Positions 44,553-56,562 of a stretch of 64,000 bases of DNA are shown here, in pieces (positions within the stretch are counted from its first letter, which is position 1; every line of letters starts with the position of its first letter). The notes beneath the pieces were generated by a model. It worked only from the letters and a program-made list of their open reading frames with translations. It was not told the origin of the DNA and searched no databases. Made by a program: the position numbers and the translations under genes. Where the stretch lies: NCBI GenBank assembly GCA_038380435.1, contig JAWZYU010000005.1, forward strand, positions 39,206,001-39,270,000, read 5' to 3'. Source of the DNA: Ryuthela nishihirai. Lineage: Eukaryota > Arthropoda > Arachnida > Araneae > Heptathelidae.

Positions 44553-45801
44553 AACTCATAATAAATAGGCACTTTAACGTCGTTTTAAATTTTAGAGGAA
44601 AAATTGTCATGAGCAGGGTGGGTTACGAACCCATGACCTAATAACATGTCAGATGTTCTGGACCACTGAGCTACCGGCCGCTGATCAAGATCTCCTCTAA
44701 CTAGCGCTATGAACATTCCTTTTTATGTTTCATTTAGGCGCTGTTCAGGCAATATTTCTAGCCACAAGTGGCATTTATATTAGCCAATAGATGGAAGCAT
44801 GTACAACAAGTATACAGATAATAAATAATTAATGAAATAGGCTTGACATATTTCAAATCAACTCATAATAAAAGGCACTTTAGCATGGATTTAAATTTTA
44901 GAGGAAAAACTGTCATAAGCTGGGTGGGATACGAACCCACGACCTCCTGATAACATGTCGGGTGCTCTGGACCACTGAGATACTGGCCACCGATCAAGAT
45001 CTCTAACTAGCGCTATTCCTTTTTATGTTTCATTTAGGTGCTGTTCAGGCAATATTTCTAGCCACAAGTGGCATTTATATTAGCTAGCCAATAGATGGAA
45101 GTATGTACGACAAGTATGCAGATAATAAATAATTAATGAAATAGGCTCGACGTATTTCAAATAAACTCATAATAAATAGGCACTTTGGCAGTGATTTAAA
45201 TTTTAGAGGAAAAATTGTCATGAGCTGGGTGGGATATGAACCCACGACCTCCTGATAACATGTCAGGTGCTCTGGACCACTGAGCTACTGGCCGCTGATC
45301 AAGATCTCCTCTAACTAGAGCTATGAACATTCCTTTCTATGTTTCATTTAGGCGCTGTTCAGGAGTATGGTGGGTTCATATCCCACCCAGCTCATGACAA
45401 TTTTTCCTCTAAAATTTAAATCAATGCCAAAGTGCCTATTTATTATGAGTTGATTTGAAATACATCGAGCCTATTTCATTAATTATTTATTATCTGCATA
45501 CTTGTCGTACATACTTCCATCTATTAGCTAATATAAATGCCGCTTGTGGGTAGAAATACTGCCTGAACAGCACCTAAATGAAACATAAAAAGGAATGTTC
45601 ATAGTGCTAGTTAGAGGAGATCTTGATTGGCGGTCGGTAGCTCAGTGGTCCAGAGCACCTGACATGTTATCAGGAGGTCGTGAGTTCGTATCCCACCCGG
45701 CTCATGACAATTTTTCCTCTAAAATTTAAATCGATGCTTAAAGTGCCTATTTATTATGAGTTGATTTCAAATACTTCGAGCCTATTTCATTAATTATTTA
45801 T
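44553..45801. mobile_element. Palindromic array of tRNA-like ~305-bp units with a 14-bp TSD (array 2)
   Basis: Three antisense units (starting at 44553, 44860 and 45165, period about 305) are followed by a partial and then a second sense unit (45364-45600, 45600-45801). Each unit holds a tRNA-like core (A box TAGCTCAGTGGTCC, B box GGTTCGTATCCC or GAGTTCGTATCCC, anticodon-like hairpin CCTGACATGTTATCAGG), a 'caatttttcctctaaaattt' block and a long AT-rich linker. The whole array is flanked by taacaaacttactc at 44539-44552 and 45802-45815, and it splits a LINE ORF1. The acceptor stem does not pair well, so these are not functional tRNA genes. Confidence 0.85.
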
Positions 45802-46039
45802 TAACAAACTTACTCTAACACAGAACTTGCAAACAGAGCTGACAAATGAAATTAAACAGACGAAAATGCACGTTAATGACCTAGATCAATACAGGAGGAA
45901 TAAAAACCGAGAATTTCATGGTGTAACAGTGCAAGACAAGGAAGATGAAAATATCTTGAAACAACTGATGATAAAAATTGCCCATCCCCTTAAAATAGAA
46001 AACTTTAGTAAAGATAGTCTGGACTCTATTCACAGATTC

Positions 46040-47672
46040 ATCATCATCCTCAAGCAGCCATGGGCTAGAGGTCAAACCAGACTGTGCAATTTGGTTCTCC
46101 AAGCAAGTCTGTCCTGACCTACATTTGGCCACTGCATACCATTTCTAATAAGGTCCTGTTTGACATTGTCTGCCCACCGCATCCTAGGTCTCCCCTTCTT
46201 TCTGATGCCTTTAGGCACACTGTTCATAACCCCATTTGCTAATCTATAATTATCCATACGGGCAACATGGGCAAACCAACAGAGTCTCTCTCTGCACAAT
46301 ATGCTGCTTAAAGGAAGTTGCTGACTCCTTTGCCTAACCTCATCATTAGTTTCAAAGTTGAACCACCTAATGCCCAAGATACTGCGTAAGCATCTAGAAT
46401 CAAAAGCATCTAGTTTCCTGTTTACACAGTGTCCAAGTTACACTATCAAAACTAACCCTAGAAAGAACCAAACTATTATACAGTCTAATTTTAGTCTATA
46501 AGCATATACGCCTATTTCTCAACTCTCTCCATAGGTTCTTAAAAGTTCCAGTAGCAATCCCTATTCATCTGTTAATCTCATGCCGCACATCACCTGTATC
46601 TGTTACATAGCTCCCAAGATAATTAAATTGTGACACCTGCTCAAGACTGCAACCATTCAGATTAACTCAATCACAGCCTGCCTGACAATTTTCATCACTT
46701 TATAACCAAATCTACTCTACTACCAGTTTCATTAACAGCTCGAATGAAAGAGTTCATCGCATCAACATCATTTGCCAAAAGGGCTAAATTATCAGCATAA
46801 TCTAAATCAGAAATTTTAGTATCTCCAGCCCACTTAAGGCCAAAATCTTTCCCTTGAAGTCAATTTCGCATAACATAATCAATAACCAAACTAAAGAGAA
46901 AAGGAGACAAAATGCACCCCTGTCGAACACCAGAAGTAATGCTAAACCAATTGCTACAAGACTTACCAACCCTCACAAATGACTCAGTGTTATTATAGAG
47001 AACTTTGATTATGTTAACTAACTTGTCTGGTATACAATATGATCTTACAATCAACCACAAATTATGACGATCAACAGAGTCGAAAGCCTTTTTGAAATCA
47101 ACAAAGCTAGCAACCAAAGGTTTCTGAAACTCTAAACATTTCTCAAGAATCTGCCTAAGTGAAAATACCTGATCTACACATCCCCTACCACTTCTGAATC
47201 CACATTGCTCATTGCCTGTCAACCAGATTCTTAATTCTATTAAGCACAATTATGCAAAGAACTTTCCCTGGAACAGAGAGTAGGCTGATACCCCTATAGT
47301 TATCACAAGAATTGCAATCACCTTTTTTGAAAATAGGGATAATAATAGCTCTGGTAAAATCTTTAGGAACCATGCCTTTATCATAAAATTTATTCAAAAT
47401 TTCAGTCATCCAAGTGGTAACTGAAACATTCTCAGCTCTGAGCATTTCTGTAGTAATTTCATCTACCCCTGGGGATTTATGAAGTTTAAGTTTAGAAATA
47501 GCCAGAATAACTTCAGATTGTGTTTCATGGCCAACATTAAAACCACCAATGCATCTATCATCATTGCAAACAATGGGAGTAGAACTAACCACATTGTTTA
47601 GAACATCACTGAAATGCTCAGCCCACCTAGCCATGACAGAATCCTCACCTTCTAATAACCTTACTTTGTTTA
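46040..47672 (-). mobile_element. RTE-like LINE copy H, 5'-truncated
   Basis: Inserted into the LINE ORF1 described above. The 3' end, on the minus strand tgcttgaggatgatgatga, is at 46040; the 5' truncation point is at about 47672. The flanks cacagat (46033-46039) and cacaaat (47673-47679) are a likely short duplication with one mismatch. Confidence 0.88.
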
Positions 47673-47676
47673 TCAC
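46072..47676 (-). pseudogene. RTE-like LINE reverse transcriptase, copy H (best RT in the window)
   Basis: Frames 47676-47209 and 47249-46860 cover RT fingers and palm: KLKLHKSPGVDEITTEML, FKKGDCNSCDNYRGISLLS, CGFRSGRGCVDQVFSLRQIL, SFVDFKKAFDSVDRHNLW (motif A) and SGVRQGCILSPFLFSLVIDY (motif B). A frameshift near 46860 precedes the catalytic box, here YADN (second Asp lost). The C-terminal domain in frame 46377-46072 has CRERLCWFAHVARMDNYRLA and GRPRMRWADNVKQDL. The protein would make DNA from element RNA at an endonuclease nick. Confidence 0.88.
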
Positions 47677-47859
47677 AAATTATCGACAAGAAATAAAATA
47701 AAAACTTCCATCGTAATTGTGCAATTTAAATCAAGGACCAAACGAGAAGAATGGATAATGAAAAAGATCAACTGGATCTGAACTGCAGATGCGGACTTGA
47801 ATGTTACTGAGTCACCATTGTAGTTGAATGACAGTTTTTACGTTACTTACAGTTTTACA

Positions 47860-47975
47860 TTCTTTTCTGCCTTAAGCTTATTTCAATATTTCTAGAATTA
47901 TTTTTATTATTTATATCATTTATCCCAGCATTCTATGTGTGTTCACTGCTCTTTAAGTTGAAAATATAGCTAAAA
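47860..47975 (-). repeat. Short dispersed repeat shared with 14455-14580
   Basis: Reverse complement of the segment at 14455-14580 over about 110 bp. Unknown family. Confidence 0.5.
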
Positions 47976-48589
47976 CTGTAAGAAAAAAGAGTCTTCTTAT
48001 CCAGAGCAAGGCGTTTCTTGTTGTGAAGACTGCCTGCAGCGTAAACTATGACACCACAGAGCAGGTGTCATGACCTAATTAACTGCTGGGACACATGCAA
48101 ACCATGTGGCTACACAGCGGAAAATTTACAGTGAGCGTTGTTGGATCACAGATTGGATAGCATTACAAAATGTGGGGGAAGGTTAGAAACTCTTCAGCAT
48201 TGAGCTTCCTACTATCCAAAACAGAGAATAGGACATGTAAATCACAATGTATGAAAATAAAAATGAAAGTTTTTCTGAATTTTTAAAAGTTTCCACCTGC
48301 AAAGAGTAAATCTTTCTGTGATCCAACATTCTTGGGTTCCAATTTCCTTTCTGCACCAAAATAGACTTCTAAAACAAAACTCAACAGATGTAACAAGGTA
48401 TAAAAAATAACAAAGTCACAGATTTTTCTTCAGTTTCACCATGAAAAATAACCATGAGATTATCACTTGAGAAGCTTGCCACTATAAAAGTTTGCATAAA
48501 ACACACTTTTCTTGAATAGTCAATAGTATTTGAAATGAATGAATTTGAATTGAAATGAAAAGAACATTGTAGATTAAATTCCTCTTTTT
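47976..48589. other. Unrecognised sequence
   Basis: No recognised coding or repeat signature. Borders the 3' end of the following LINE. Confidence 0.35.
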
Positions 48590-50880
48590 TCTTTCAAGAG
48601 GGAAATCCCCAGCAAAGGGTGAATTCAGATTCTCTTAAATAAAGAACTTTCCTCCAAGAAACTGAGAATCAAGGTCTGAATTTTTAATCGTGTTTTTACT
48701 GTAGCTTCTGCAGAGAAGAGATTTCATTGACAATTCTTCATCAAAAATCTTCATCCTTTCCATCAGAATTTGCCACTGAAATTGATAGAGAGGACAATGT
48801 AGAAATACCTGATAAATATTTTTTGGGGTTCTATAGATGGCACAAAGTGGAGGTGGTTTTTCTGTTAATTTTGAAGAGCTTTTCATTTAAAGCACAGTGA
48901 TAAAGATTAATCCTGAAAAGAGCTGTTTCTTGTCTTCTGCTCAGATGAGATATTTGAAGTTGGGGAGGGGCTATCAAAGATTCTGCAGTAGTAGAATATA
49001 CCAACATTTTTGTGATCATTTTGAAATTGTTTAATCCATTCAGAGAAATTTATTCTATTTTCTCTAGTGCAGAAATCTTTGTATGTTATGATGTTATATA
49101 TGGTTGCAGTTGTCTGTAAGCTCTCTCTAGCAGTTTTGTCTGCCTCTTTGTTCCCATGGATTCTTATATGGCTAGAAATCCACTGAAACACAATTTTGTT
49201 TTTATTTTCTTCAATATGTTTATTGCATTAACATAATATTTATGAAATAAATAAATAGTTATAGGTAGAAAATAGATCAGCTAGAAGAGCTTGGAGTGAA
49301 GACCTGCTGTCTGAAAGAATCAGAATTTTTTTCTGAATGAAAATTGAATGACCACTCAAGTGGCTTGAGGATAGCCAAAGTTCGCCATTCATAATAGATG
49401 TTAGACAATGAAAATCCTTTTTTAATACTGAGTCCAGGGATGCAGAAAGCATAGGATACTTACAGGAATGTAAGGCAAAATATCTGGCCTTGGGAAAATC
49501 AGGTATGCTGTCTCTTGCAACCTTTCTGTTAGCCAGATTTGAAAGGTAATTATTACTTTTGATACTTCTAAAAATGCTCGATCTTTTGCAGTTGTTCAAA
49601 ATTTTATCTAAGATTAGATTTTCATTGGTCTTGGTTTTTATTCTTGTTACACTTTTAAAAAGAATGGAATTTCTTCTAATGTTGAATGGAGATGTGACAG
49701 TTTCAGCAAGGGAGGGAAGAGTTGGAGAACCAGGAAGCAGTCAGAGGCAACATCTTATAGCTTTATTTTGGCAGCTTTTAAGCTTTCTGCACAAAGAATT
49801 GGAAGCATTAAGGTAAAGCTGGCTACCATACTCGAGAATCGGGAGTATTAAGACTTTGTAGAAAATAAGAAGAGTTTTAGATTTAGTTCCCCTTGATGTG
49901 CTAGTCAGATATCTCAGCATATTTAATCTGCTATTAACTTTTTGGCAAACTATTTTAATTTGAGTTTTCCAAATTAATGATGGTCCAGAAGAATCTCAAG
50001 GAATTTGTGTTCTTTGACAACTTCTATAGACACATTGTTAATTTGTAGTCTTAATGGGAAATGTTTAGATCATGGTCTCGAAATAATTAAGTACTTAGTG
50101 TTATCTTGTGAAACTGAAAATCCCCATTCATACAAAAACTTGTGGATTGACAGCCATTTGTAGGTTCTTTTGAAGGATGTCAGGATTCCTTGCCAGTAAC
50201 TCAAACAGCCAAATCATCAGCAAAAATTGAAAATTTAATATTTTTGTTTAAGCACTCTGGTAGATCCTGAAGCAAGATGTTGAAAAGCACAGAGCTGAGA
50301 ATGTTGCTCTGTGGTAAACACTCAGAAACAGGGATAAGAGCTGAAAAAACATTTCCTAATTTTACTTGAATTTTTCTGTCTTTCAGAAAATTGTTAATGA
50401 AATTGAACATATTGCCAGTTATTCCTTTTTATAAACTTTAAAAAAATTTAATTTTAAAAACTTAAAAAGGAACCCAAGATGCCAAACATTGTCGAAAGCA
50501 TGTTGGATATCAAAGAAAACCACACCCACTCTTTTTTTTTATGGAAAGAGGATTTTATGTCTCAGCAATTAGTTGAAATAAATTATCTAGAGATGACATT
50601 CCTCTTCGAAAGTCCATTTGGAAAGGAGATAGTAGTCCAGAGGATCAAGAAACCAGTTGAGTCTGTCAAGTATCATCATTTCAAAAACTTTTCCAAGACA
50701 AGAAGTCAATGAAACAAGTCTGTAGGAGCTAAGTAAATTAGGTGGTTCATAGGTTAACAACAGGAACGAGCTGGGCTATTTTGCAGGTATCCGTGATTGT
50801 GCCTCTGTTCCAACATTCATTAAATAGTTTCAATAAATATATGAGTCCTTTCTGTGGAAGGGATTTAATAATAGTATTGG
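48590..50880 (-). mobile_element. I-like LINE copy K (RT, RNase H, C-terminus), 5'-truncated
   Basis: Minus order: RT start (about 50880, YRLVSLTSCLGKVFEMMILD), motif A region (FFDIQHAFDNVW), motif C (50201-50410 frame with FSIFADDLAV, aspartates intact), a thumb/linker region (about 50200-49700), an RNase H-like region (49599-48907: ILILSDSRSSLQALL, then MFQWISSHIRIHGNKEADKT), and a C-terminal zinc-type region (PPLCAIYRTPKNIYQVFLHC). RNase H after RT identifies an I/Loa-type LINE. Multiple frameshifts. The endonuclease and ORF1 are missing. Confidence 0.8.
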
Positions 50881-51539
50881 TTATTATTATGCATCCAATT
50901 AGTATTTATATTTTTGTAATTAAAACTTTTGTTTTCATTTCTGTAGAATTATTTTATTTTCATAAAATATTGCTCTTTTGGTTGCTGAGATAATGATAGA
51001 TTATTGTTCATCTTTCAAAGTTAAGCTACATCATATGGATGGCTTACAATTTGTTGAAGATATTTAACATCACATTAGGTTAAAGGTTAACTTTTCTTTT
51101 AGTATTTCTTCATTTTCTAGTAAAAAACACTGATCTTTTATCATTTCCTGAAAATGAATGAGGTTTTGGACATGGAAGCAAAAAAAGGACTTCCTTAGCA
51201 AGAAAATGAATCCTTCTGTGGGAAGGCAATTTCAGCAAGGAATTCCCCCCCCCCCCCTCCTGCTGCTACCCAGAGGATGTTTTAATCTCCCCCTCCCGGA
51301 AGAATTTTCATTTTAATTATAGGTTTTTAAGTTTACATTCAACAGTTTTAAAAGATCACTCCTCTCCCCCCTCTTGCTCAATATATTGGCTGTGATATGC
51401 TGACAATATAGACATTTGTTGGGTTCTTTTGCCTTGGTGCACAGCTTTTCAGCACTTAGCCAAGATCCCCAAAATTCAATACCCAAAGAAAAAAAATCAA
51501 TGTTTAGTAAAAAAATCCATGCAAGTGTTTTTCCATTTC
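50881..51539. other. Unrecognised sequence with a C run
   Basis: AT-rich, with a 14-base C run at about 51246 and a second pyrimidine-rich patch near 51360. Similar phrases (ggaaggcaatttcagcaagg, cttctgctgctac) occur near 63190-63240, so it is a dispersed repeat of unknown type. Confidence 0.4.
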
Positions 51540-52099
51540 ATAAAAAGGACAGAATTTTTGGTTGGCTGTTTGGGGTTTAATGGCGCATTGGCAGCTGAGG
51601 CCATAATGCACCAAATGAGATGAATAAAATGGTAAAAGAAGCAGAAACCCACAACCAAAGTTAAAATTCAAGACAATAAATAGGTGTAAAGTCATAAATA
51701 CAAAGATATAAAATGGTAAAAGCAACCCAGGTGTTATTATAATCAGTTAAAATAACCTGTAAAACATAAAAAGGCAAATACAGAAAGTAAAAAAGAGTTA
51801 TCCAATAAAAGATGGCTGAGTGTATGTGGTTCGGCCATAAAATTGTGGAAGGTAAAAAATGTCTCTCTAGGCTAAAAGCCGGACAATGAATTAAAATATG
51901 CTTAATGGTTAAAATGGTGTCACAAAACTCATACTTAGGTTCATCGTCTGCCTTAAGGAGAAATCAATGTATGATAAACGAATGACCTAAAGTGGAGCCG
52001 AGCAAGTACAACTTCCTCCTTGCGATTCCTGCAGTAACAAGACAGCAATGGTTTGATGATAGGTTTGATCTCAAAGAGCTTGTTCATAAGCTGTTCTGA

Positions 52100-52498
52100 T
52101 CAAGATCTCTGCCACTGTGCCCAGAGCTCGATGGAAAAGCATTGCCGGAAGTCCAAGTATGGAACAGGCAGCGGAGAGTTGGATAGAGGCATGGCCAACT
52201 TGGCAGCAGCATCTGCAAAGTCATTGCCCCTGATGCCGACATGACCGGGCACTGAACAGAAGAGAATCGTGGGTGGTAGCTGCCAGATGAAGGGAGCTGT
52301 TGGCAGATCTTGGAAGGAACAGGGTGAGTTTGATGCCTCACCAAGATCAAAGCCTGTTGAGTTGGTGTAGAGGACACACCAATGATGATCTTCAGCTGCT
52401 TTGTGGTCCAAGGCAATGCTGATAGTCTGCAACTCTGCAGTGAAGATGGAACACTGCTGTGGGATCTGGTCTGCAATGATTACATCACAGCAGACCAT
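52100..52498 (-). pseudogene. RNase H domain of LINE copy J
   Basis: The frame contains SIFTAELQTISIALDH (Glu-containing helix), a central LYTNSTGFDLG where the usual catalytic DS is now NS, and ILFCSVPGHVGIRGNDFADA, the characteristic end of LINE RNase H domains with the final Asp. The role is to remove RNA from the RNA-DNA hybrid. The D to N change would disable it. Downstream (51990-51570) a C-terminal region with FCDTILTIKHILIHCPAF follows in the same element. Confidence 0.82.
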
Positions 52499-53289
52499 GG
52501 CTGATTACACCGATGTACCGGACTTCGAACCATCTGTGAAGACAGGCAAGAAGTCCGGATGTTCAGCATGATGGCCGGCAAAGATTTGCTGATACACACA
52601 GTCGGTGTAAAGGCCTTCCCCGTCCTGCACAGGGAAAAATCGCAAGGGTAAACAGCAAGACAAGATGGAAGTGGCTCGGCTGTCGACTGTGCGATGCTAT
52701 CAAGACTGGTGTTAATGTCTCACATGTGAGAGGTAACCTCGAACACGCAAACCAAAAGGATGATGCAATTTTGCTGCATACTGTAGGGAAAACTGCTGAC
52801 GGCAAATAGATAACGATGGTTTATCGGTCTCTACATAGAGACTCTGGACGGTGAAGTGCGGAAGGCCCCTGTGCAAACACGGAGGGCATGATGGTGTAGA
52901 GGGTCCAGCACCTTCATCCCCGAATCCCGGGCAGAGTCATACACCTGGGATCTGTAGTCCAGTTTCCACAGGACAAGTGCACAATAGAGTTGCAGCAAAG
53001 AACATCGGTCTACCCCCAAGAGAGGGAGGAGAGGACCTTGAGGATATTCAATGCTAACATGCACTTGGACCTGAGATGTCGAATATGAGGTAAAAAGGTC
53101 AATTTCCGGTCGAAGATGAGACCAAGAAACTTGGTCTCCGCCACAACTGGAATGATGTTACCCCCGAGTCACAGCTCGGGGTCCAGATGAAGATTACACT
53201 TGCGGCAAAAGTGCATGCAGTCTTCCATGGGGAGAACCGAAACCCATTGACTGTCACCCAAACCGAGAGATTGCTCAAGGCAGTTTGTA

Positions 53290-53950
53290 GTTGTCACTCA
53301 ATGACCCTCATGCTGGACATGAGCAAAAGATGCTAAAGTTATCAACATAGAGGGCATATCCTACAGTCGGAGGAAGTTGCCGTGTAATGGAATTTATCTT
53401 GACAGCAAAAAGCATAACACTCAGGATGCAGCCCTGTGGCACCTCCTTTTCTTGGGGGAAACGCCGCGACAGAGTGTTGCCGACACGAATTTGAAAACTA
53501 TGAGTAGATAAAAAGTTGGCAATGAAGATCAGCACGTGACCTCATAAGCTGAAGCTATGGTGGTCACAAAGAATGCCGAATCTCCATGCTGTGTCATACG
53601 CTTTTTCGATGTCGAAGAAAATTGACACCAGGTCCTCTCGATGAAAAAATTAATTCCTGATCGCCGATTCGAGGCAGATCAAGTGGTCTAAAGTAGACCA
53701 GTGCCTGCAAAAGCCACACTGGGTGTTGGAAAGAAGGCCGTGATGTTCCAAATACCAGGCCAGCCTGGTATTTACCATTCTCTTCAACACCTTGCAGACA
53801 CAGCTCGTCAACACAATTGGACGATAATTTGAAGGAATCTTGGGATCTTTGCCTGGCTTGAGGAAGGCCAAGACAATGGCTTCCCACCAGGAGTCCAGAA
53901 ACTACTCCTCGATGAAAATGCAGTTGAACAGTCAGAGCAGTTGATCCTTA
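53290..53950 (-). pseudogene. Reverse transcriptase of LINE copy J
   Basis: Frame 53871-53650: AFLKPGKDPKIPSNYRPIVL, SCVCKVLKRMVNTRLAWYLE, TQCGFCRHWSTLDHL (finger and palm motifs). A shift near 53640 leads to SIFFDIEKAYDTAWR (motif A). Frame 53535-53308: EVPQGCILSVMLFAVKIN (motif B) and YALYVDNFSIF, where the YVDD box has become YVDN. It is therefore catalytically dead in addition to the frame breaks. Confidence 0.85.
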
Positions 53951-53951
53951 C

Positions 53952-55335
53952 TCAATCGTGAGAGTTGTTGGAGCATAGCATAATGGACATTGTCTGGCCT
54001 GATGGCATATGTATGAGAAGTGTGCAGAGCAAGGCGAAGCTCCTCTGCTGTGAGTGGCCTGTTGTAAGACTGCAGGTCATTCGAATGGGAGGACAGTGGA
54101 GAGCGTTCGGCCCTGCTCTTCTGGGCCAGAAACTCAGGGGAGTAGGAGGATAGAGAAGAAATGGAGGAAAATGACTCCCCCAGAGTGTCGGCAATTGCTC
54201 GAGGATCAGCAATTGCCTGTCCATTGTGCTCCAGGATCGATAATGAGTGGGACATTTACTTCCCACCCATCTTCCGGACCTTATCCCATGTGACTTTAGA
54301 ACTGGTCGTGCAGGTGATAGAAAATGTATATTTGATCCAAGATTCCTTCTGGCTCTGGTACTGGATGAAACAGGCTTTTGCCCTGGCGCATTTGAATGCT
54401 TCAAGGTTGGGGGATGTCGGATATCTCTGAAACACCCCCCAAGCCTTGTTCTGAGCCTTATGAGCTGCGTGCAGCCAGGATTCCACCAAGGTTTTGGGAA
54501 CCGTGAAAACTGAGTCGAGGTCTGAGGAATAGTAGAGGCAGCTGCATGGACGATGCAGTCCATCATCTCTGTAACTGCAACCTTGAATGGCTCTTGGCTG
54601 ACAGAGTGCTCATTGAGCTCAGACAAGAGCTTGAAGCCACTCCAGTCAGCCCGATCAAGCCTCCACTGGGAGACACGCGAAGTGCTGCAAGGCCCCCCAC
54701 AGAAGATGGTGCACACCATGGGGAGGTGATCGCTTCCATAAGGGTTGTTCTCGACCTCCCTTGTAGAGAGTGGAAGGATCGAGGAGGAGCAGATGGTGAG
54801 ATCAATGGCAGTGAAAGTGCGGGTTGGGGAGTGAAAATACGTACTGACACCGGTGAACAACAGGGAGAGCGATGAATCCAGGAGCCATTGCTCCAGGACC
54901 CTGCCCCTCCCATTGGTGTCAGCACTTCCCCAGAGTGGACTGTGTCTGCTGCAGTCCCCCATTATGATGAAAGGAGATGGCAGCTGCGAGACGAGGTCAT
55001 CAAGGTCATCCCAGAAAACGATGCTTCTGGGTGGTAGATAGACAGAAGACAGTCAACAAAAATCCCAAAAAGAGCAGATGGCAACCTCCTCTAAATTCGT
55101 GGTGAGGGGAATGACCTGGAATGGAGAATGGTTGCTCACGAGGATGACAACACCTGTGTGAACTGGACCATCTCCATCCCGGTCCTGGCGAACAAGAGAG
55201 AAGTGCCCGATAGTGGGATCGTTGGCTGTTTGCAGGAATGTCTCCTGCAGGCACACACAGATGGGTTCGTGTGCCCTCAGGTGGACCTTGATGTTATCAA
55301 TATTCCTCTGGAATCCACGACAGTTCCATTATAGG
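53952..55335 (-). pseudogene. APE-type endonuclease of LINE copy J
   Basis: Starts with WNCRGFQRNIDNIK (55335), then PICVCLQETFLQ with the catalytic Glu (55256 frame), GVVILVSNHSPFQVIPLT, and after a frame break the 336-codon frame from 54962 with MGDCSRHSPLWGSADTNGRG (normally GDFNAH), FTAIDLTICSSSIL and YGSDHLPMV, the conserved SDH. The F to C change and the missing Asn in GDFN are degenerative. The rest of this long frame covers the linker to the RT. The enzyme nicks target DNA to prime reverse transcription. Confidence 0.87.
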
Positions 55336-55546
55336 AGTGTGACCATCTCAGGTCTTGGAAGAATTGGAGGAATGACTTTCGATTTATTTTAACTGTCGCC
55401 AGCGACAGTTTCGGAAAAATAGGGCAGTCTGTGTCCATGTCCTTGGAGTCGTCCAATTAACACGGATCAGAGACCGTTGAACGAGAAGGTGGTAAAATTT
55501 TCTTTTTGGGTCCCCAGTGGGGGCCCCTTGGGCTTGGATGGTCTTG

Positions 55547-56562
55547 CTATCTGTGGGAGGGAGTGGAGGAGGCCCTCCAGAGGTGGTAGGGGAAGGAAGG
55601 CACTGATGCAGAAATAGAAACTGGAGTCGATGTCGAGATTGACACAGACTTCGGCTTCGCCTGCGTCAAGAGATACTCGGCAGCAGGCAAGAAAGATTCA
55701 GCTGGTGGAACGCTGATATCGGTCTGCATTGCCACGGAAGCCATCTTAACGATGAGCTTTCCGAGGACCACACCGGCATAGACCTTGCCAGGTGGGGCAG
55801 CAAGCTTTCTCGCCTCTGGATAGCTGATGCTGTGGAGGGTCTTTAGGCACTGTACCTCTTTCTCCTCCTGCCACTTTGGACAGCTGCTGGGGTACTCTGG
55901 ATATTCGCTACAGCAATTTACACAGCATGCCTTTTCTGCTGTGCAGTTAGGTTCAAAATGATCCTGACTGCCACAACGAGCACAGGTGGGCTTGCCCCTA
56001 CATGCAGTGTGGGCATGGCCAAACCTCTGGCATTGAAAACAATGCAGAGGGTTTGGTATAAATGGCCGCACCTCACAGTGTAAGTAACCTGCCTTGATGG
56101 AAGTAGGCAGGTGTGGCATATTGAAAGTAAGGATTAGAACCTGGCTGGGTTCTAACTTACCACCACGGTGTGTCGAAACCCAATGGACTGCTATCACTCC
56201 CTGGGCTGAAAGCTCCGAGAGGATTTCCTCCTCAGAAACCTTGAGGAGGCCCTACTCGGAGATCACGCCCCGGGAGGAATTGAGCGTCTTGTGTGGAGTG
56301 ACTTCGACTGCCACTCCACCAATCGCTGTTACTTTGAGAAGGAGCTCCGAATGTTTGGAACACAGTTTCCACCTGCAAGTCACCTGATCTTAGGCACTTG
56401 ACAGATTTCGGTTCTCCCGCAAGACCTTTGATACCCCTATTGATGAAAAATGGGGACATATCTACAAGCACCTGATCACCCATAGAGTGGATGACCAGGA
56501 ACTTCGGAGATGGAGACACACACGAAAACAATGGCGAAGTTAACGAAGATGGGGTTCATGGC
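55547..56562 (-). pseudogene. ORF1 (Gag-like) of LINE copy J
   Basis: Start at about 56562 (MNPIF-type), then VIHSMGDQVLVDMSPFFINR in frame 56531-56232, a frameshift near 56370-56200, and frame 56197-55547 with CFQCQRFGHAHTAC, CARCGSQDHFEPNC and CVNCCSEYPEYPSSC, three zinc knuckles typical of I/Jockey ORF1. SYPEARKLA is the usual conserved tail motif. The domain binds element RNA as a nucleocapsid. Only one or two frame breaks, so comparatively well preserved. Confidence 0.87.

Larger units (their letters stand above)
44280..47790 (+). pseudogene. ORF1 of a third LINE, interrupted twice
   Basis: Three pieces belong together. (1) 44290-44552 starts near MNHSKNETYGNEIS. (2) 45816-46039 reads LQTELTNEIKQTKMHVNDL and YRRNKNREFHGVTV, a coiled coil followed by the conserved start of an RRM/FP-like ORF1 domain, then NFSKDSLDSIHR. 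(3) 47673-47790 continues with QFKSRTKREEWIMKKI. The order and the usual '...VHRL..., PIIVRF.SR..R..W' pattern show one ORF1 protein of a Jockey/CR1/L2-type LINE, which binds element RNA. It is cut by the palindromic array (44553-45815) and by LINE copy H (46040-47672). Stops occur in all pieces. Confidence 0.75.

Noticed and set aside
44553..45801. Cluster of functional tRNA genes
   Set aside because: A and B boxes and an anticodon-like hairpin are present, but acceptor stems do not pair, the anticodon loop lacks the usual U33, and units are linked to repeated AT-rich DNA.
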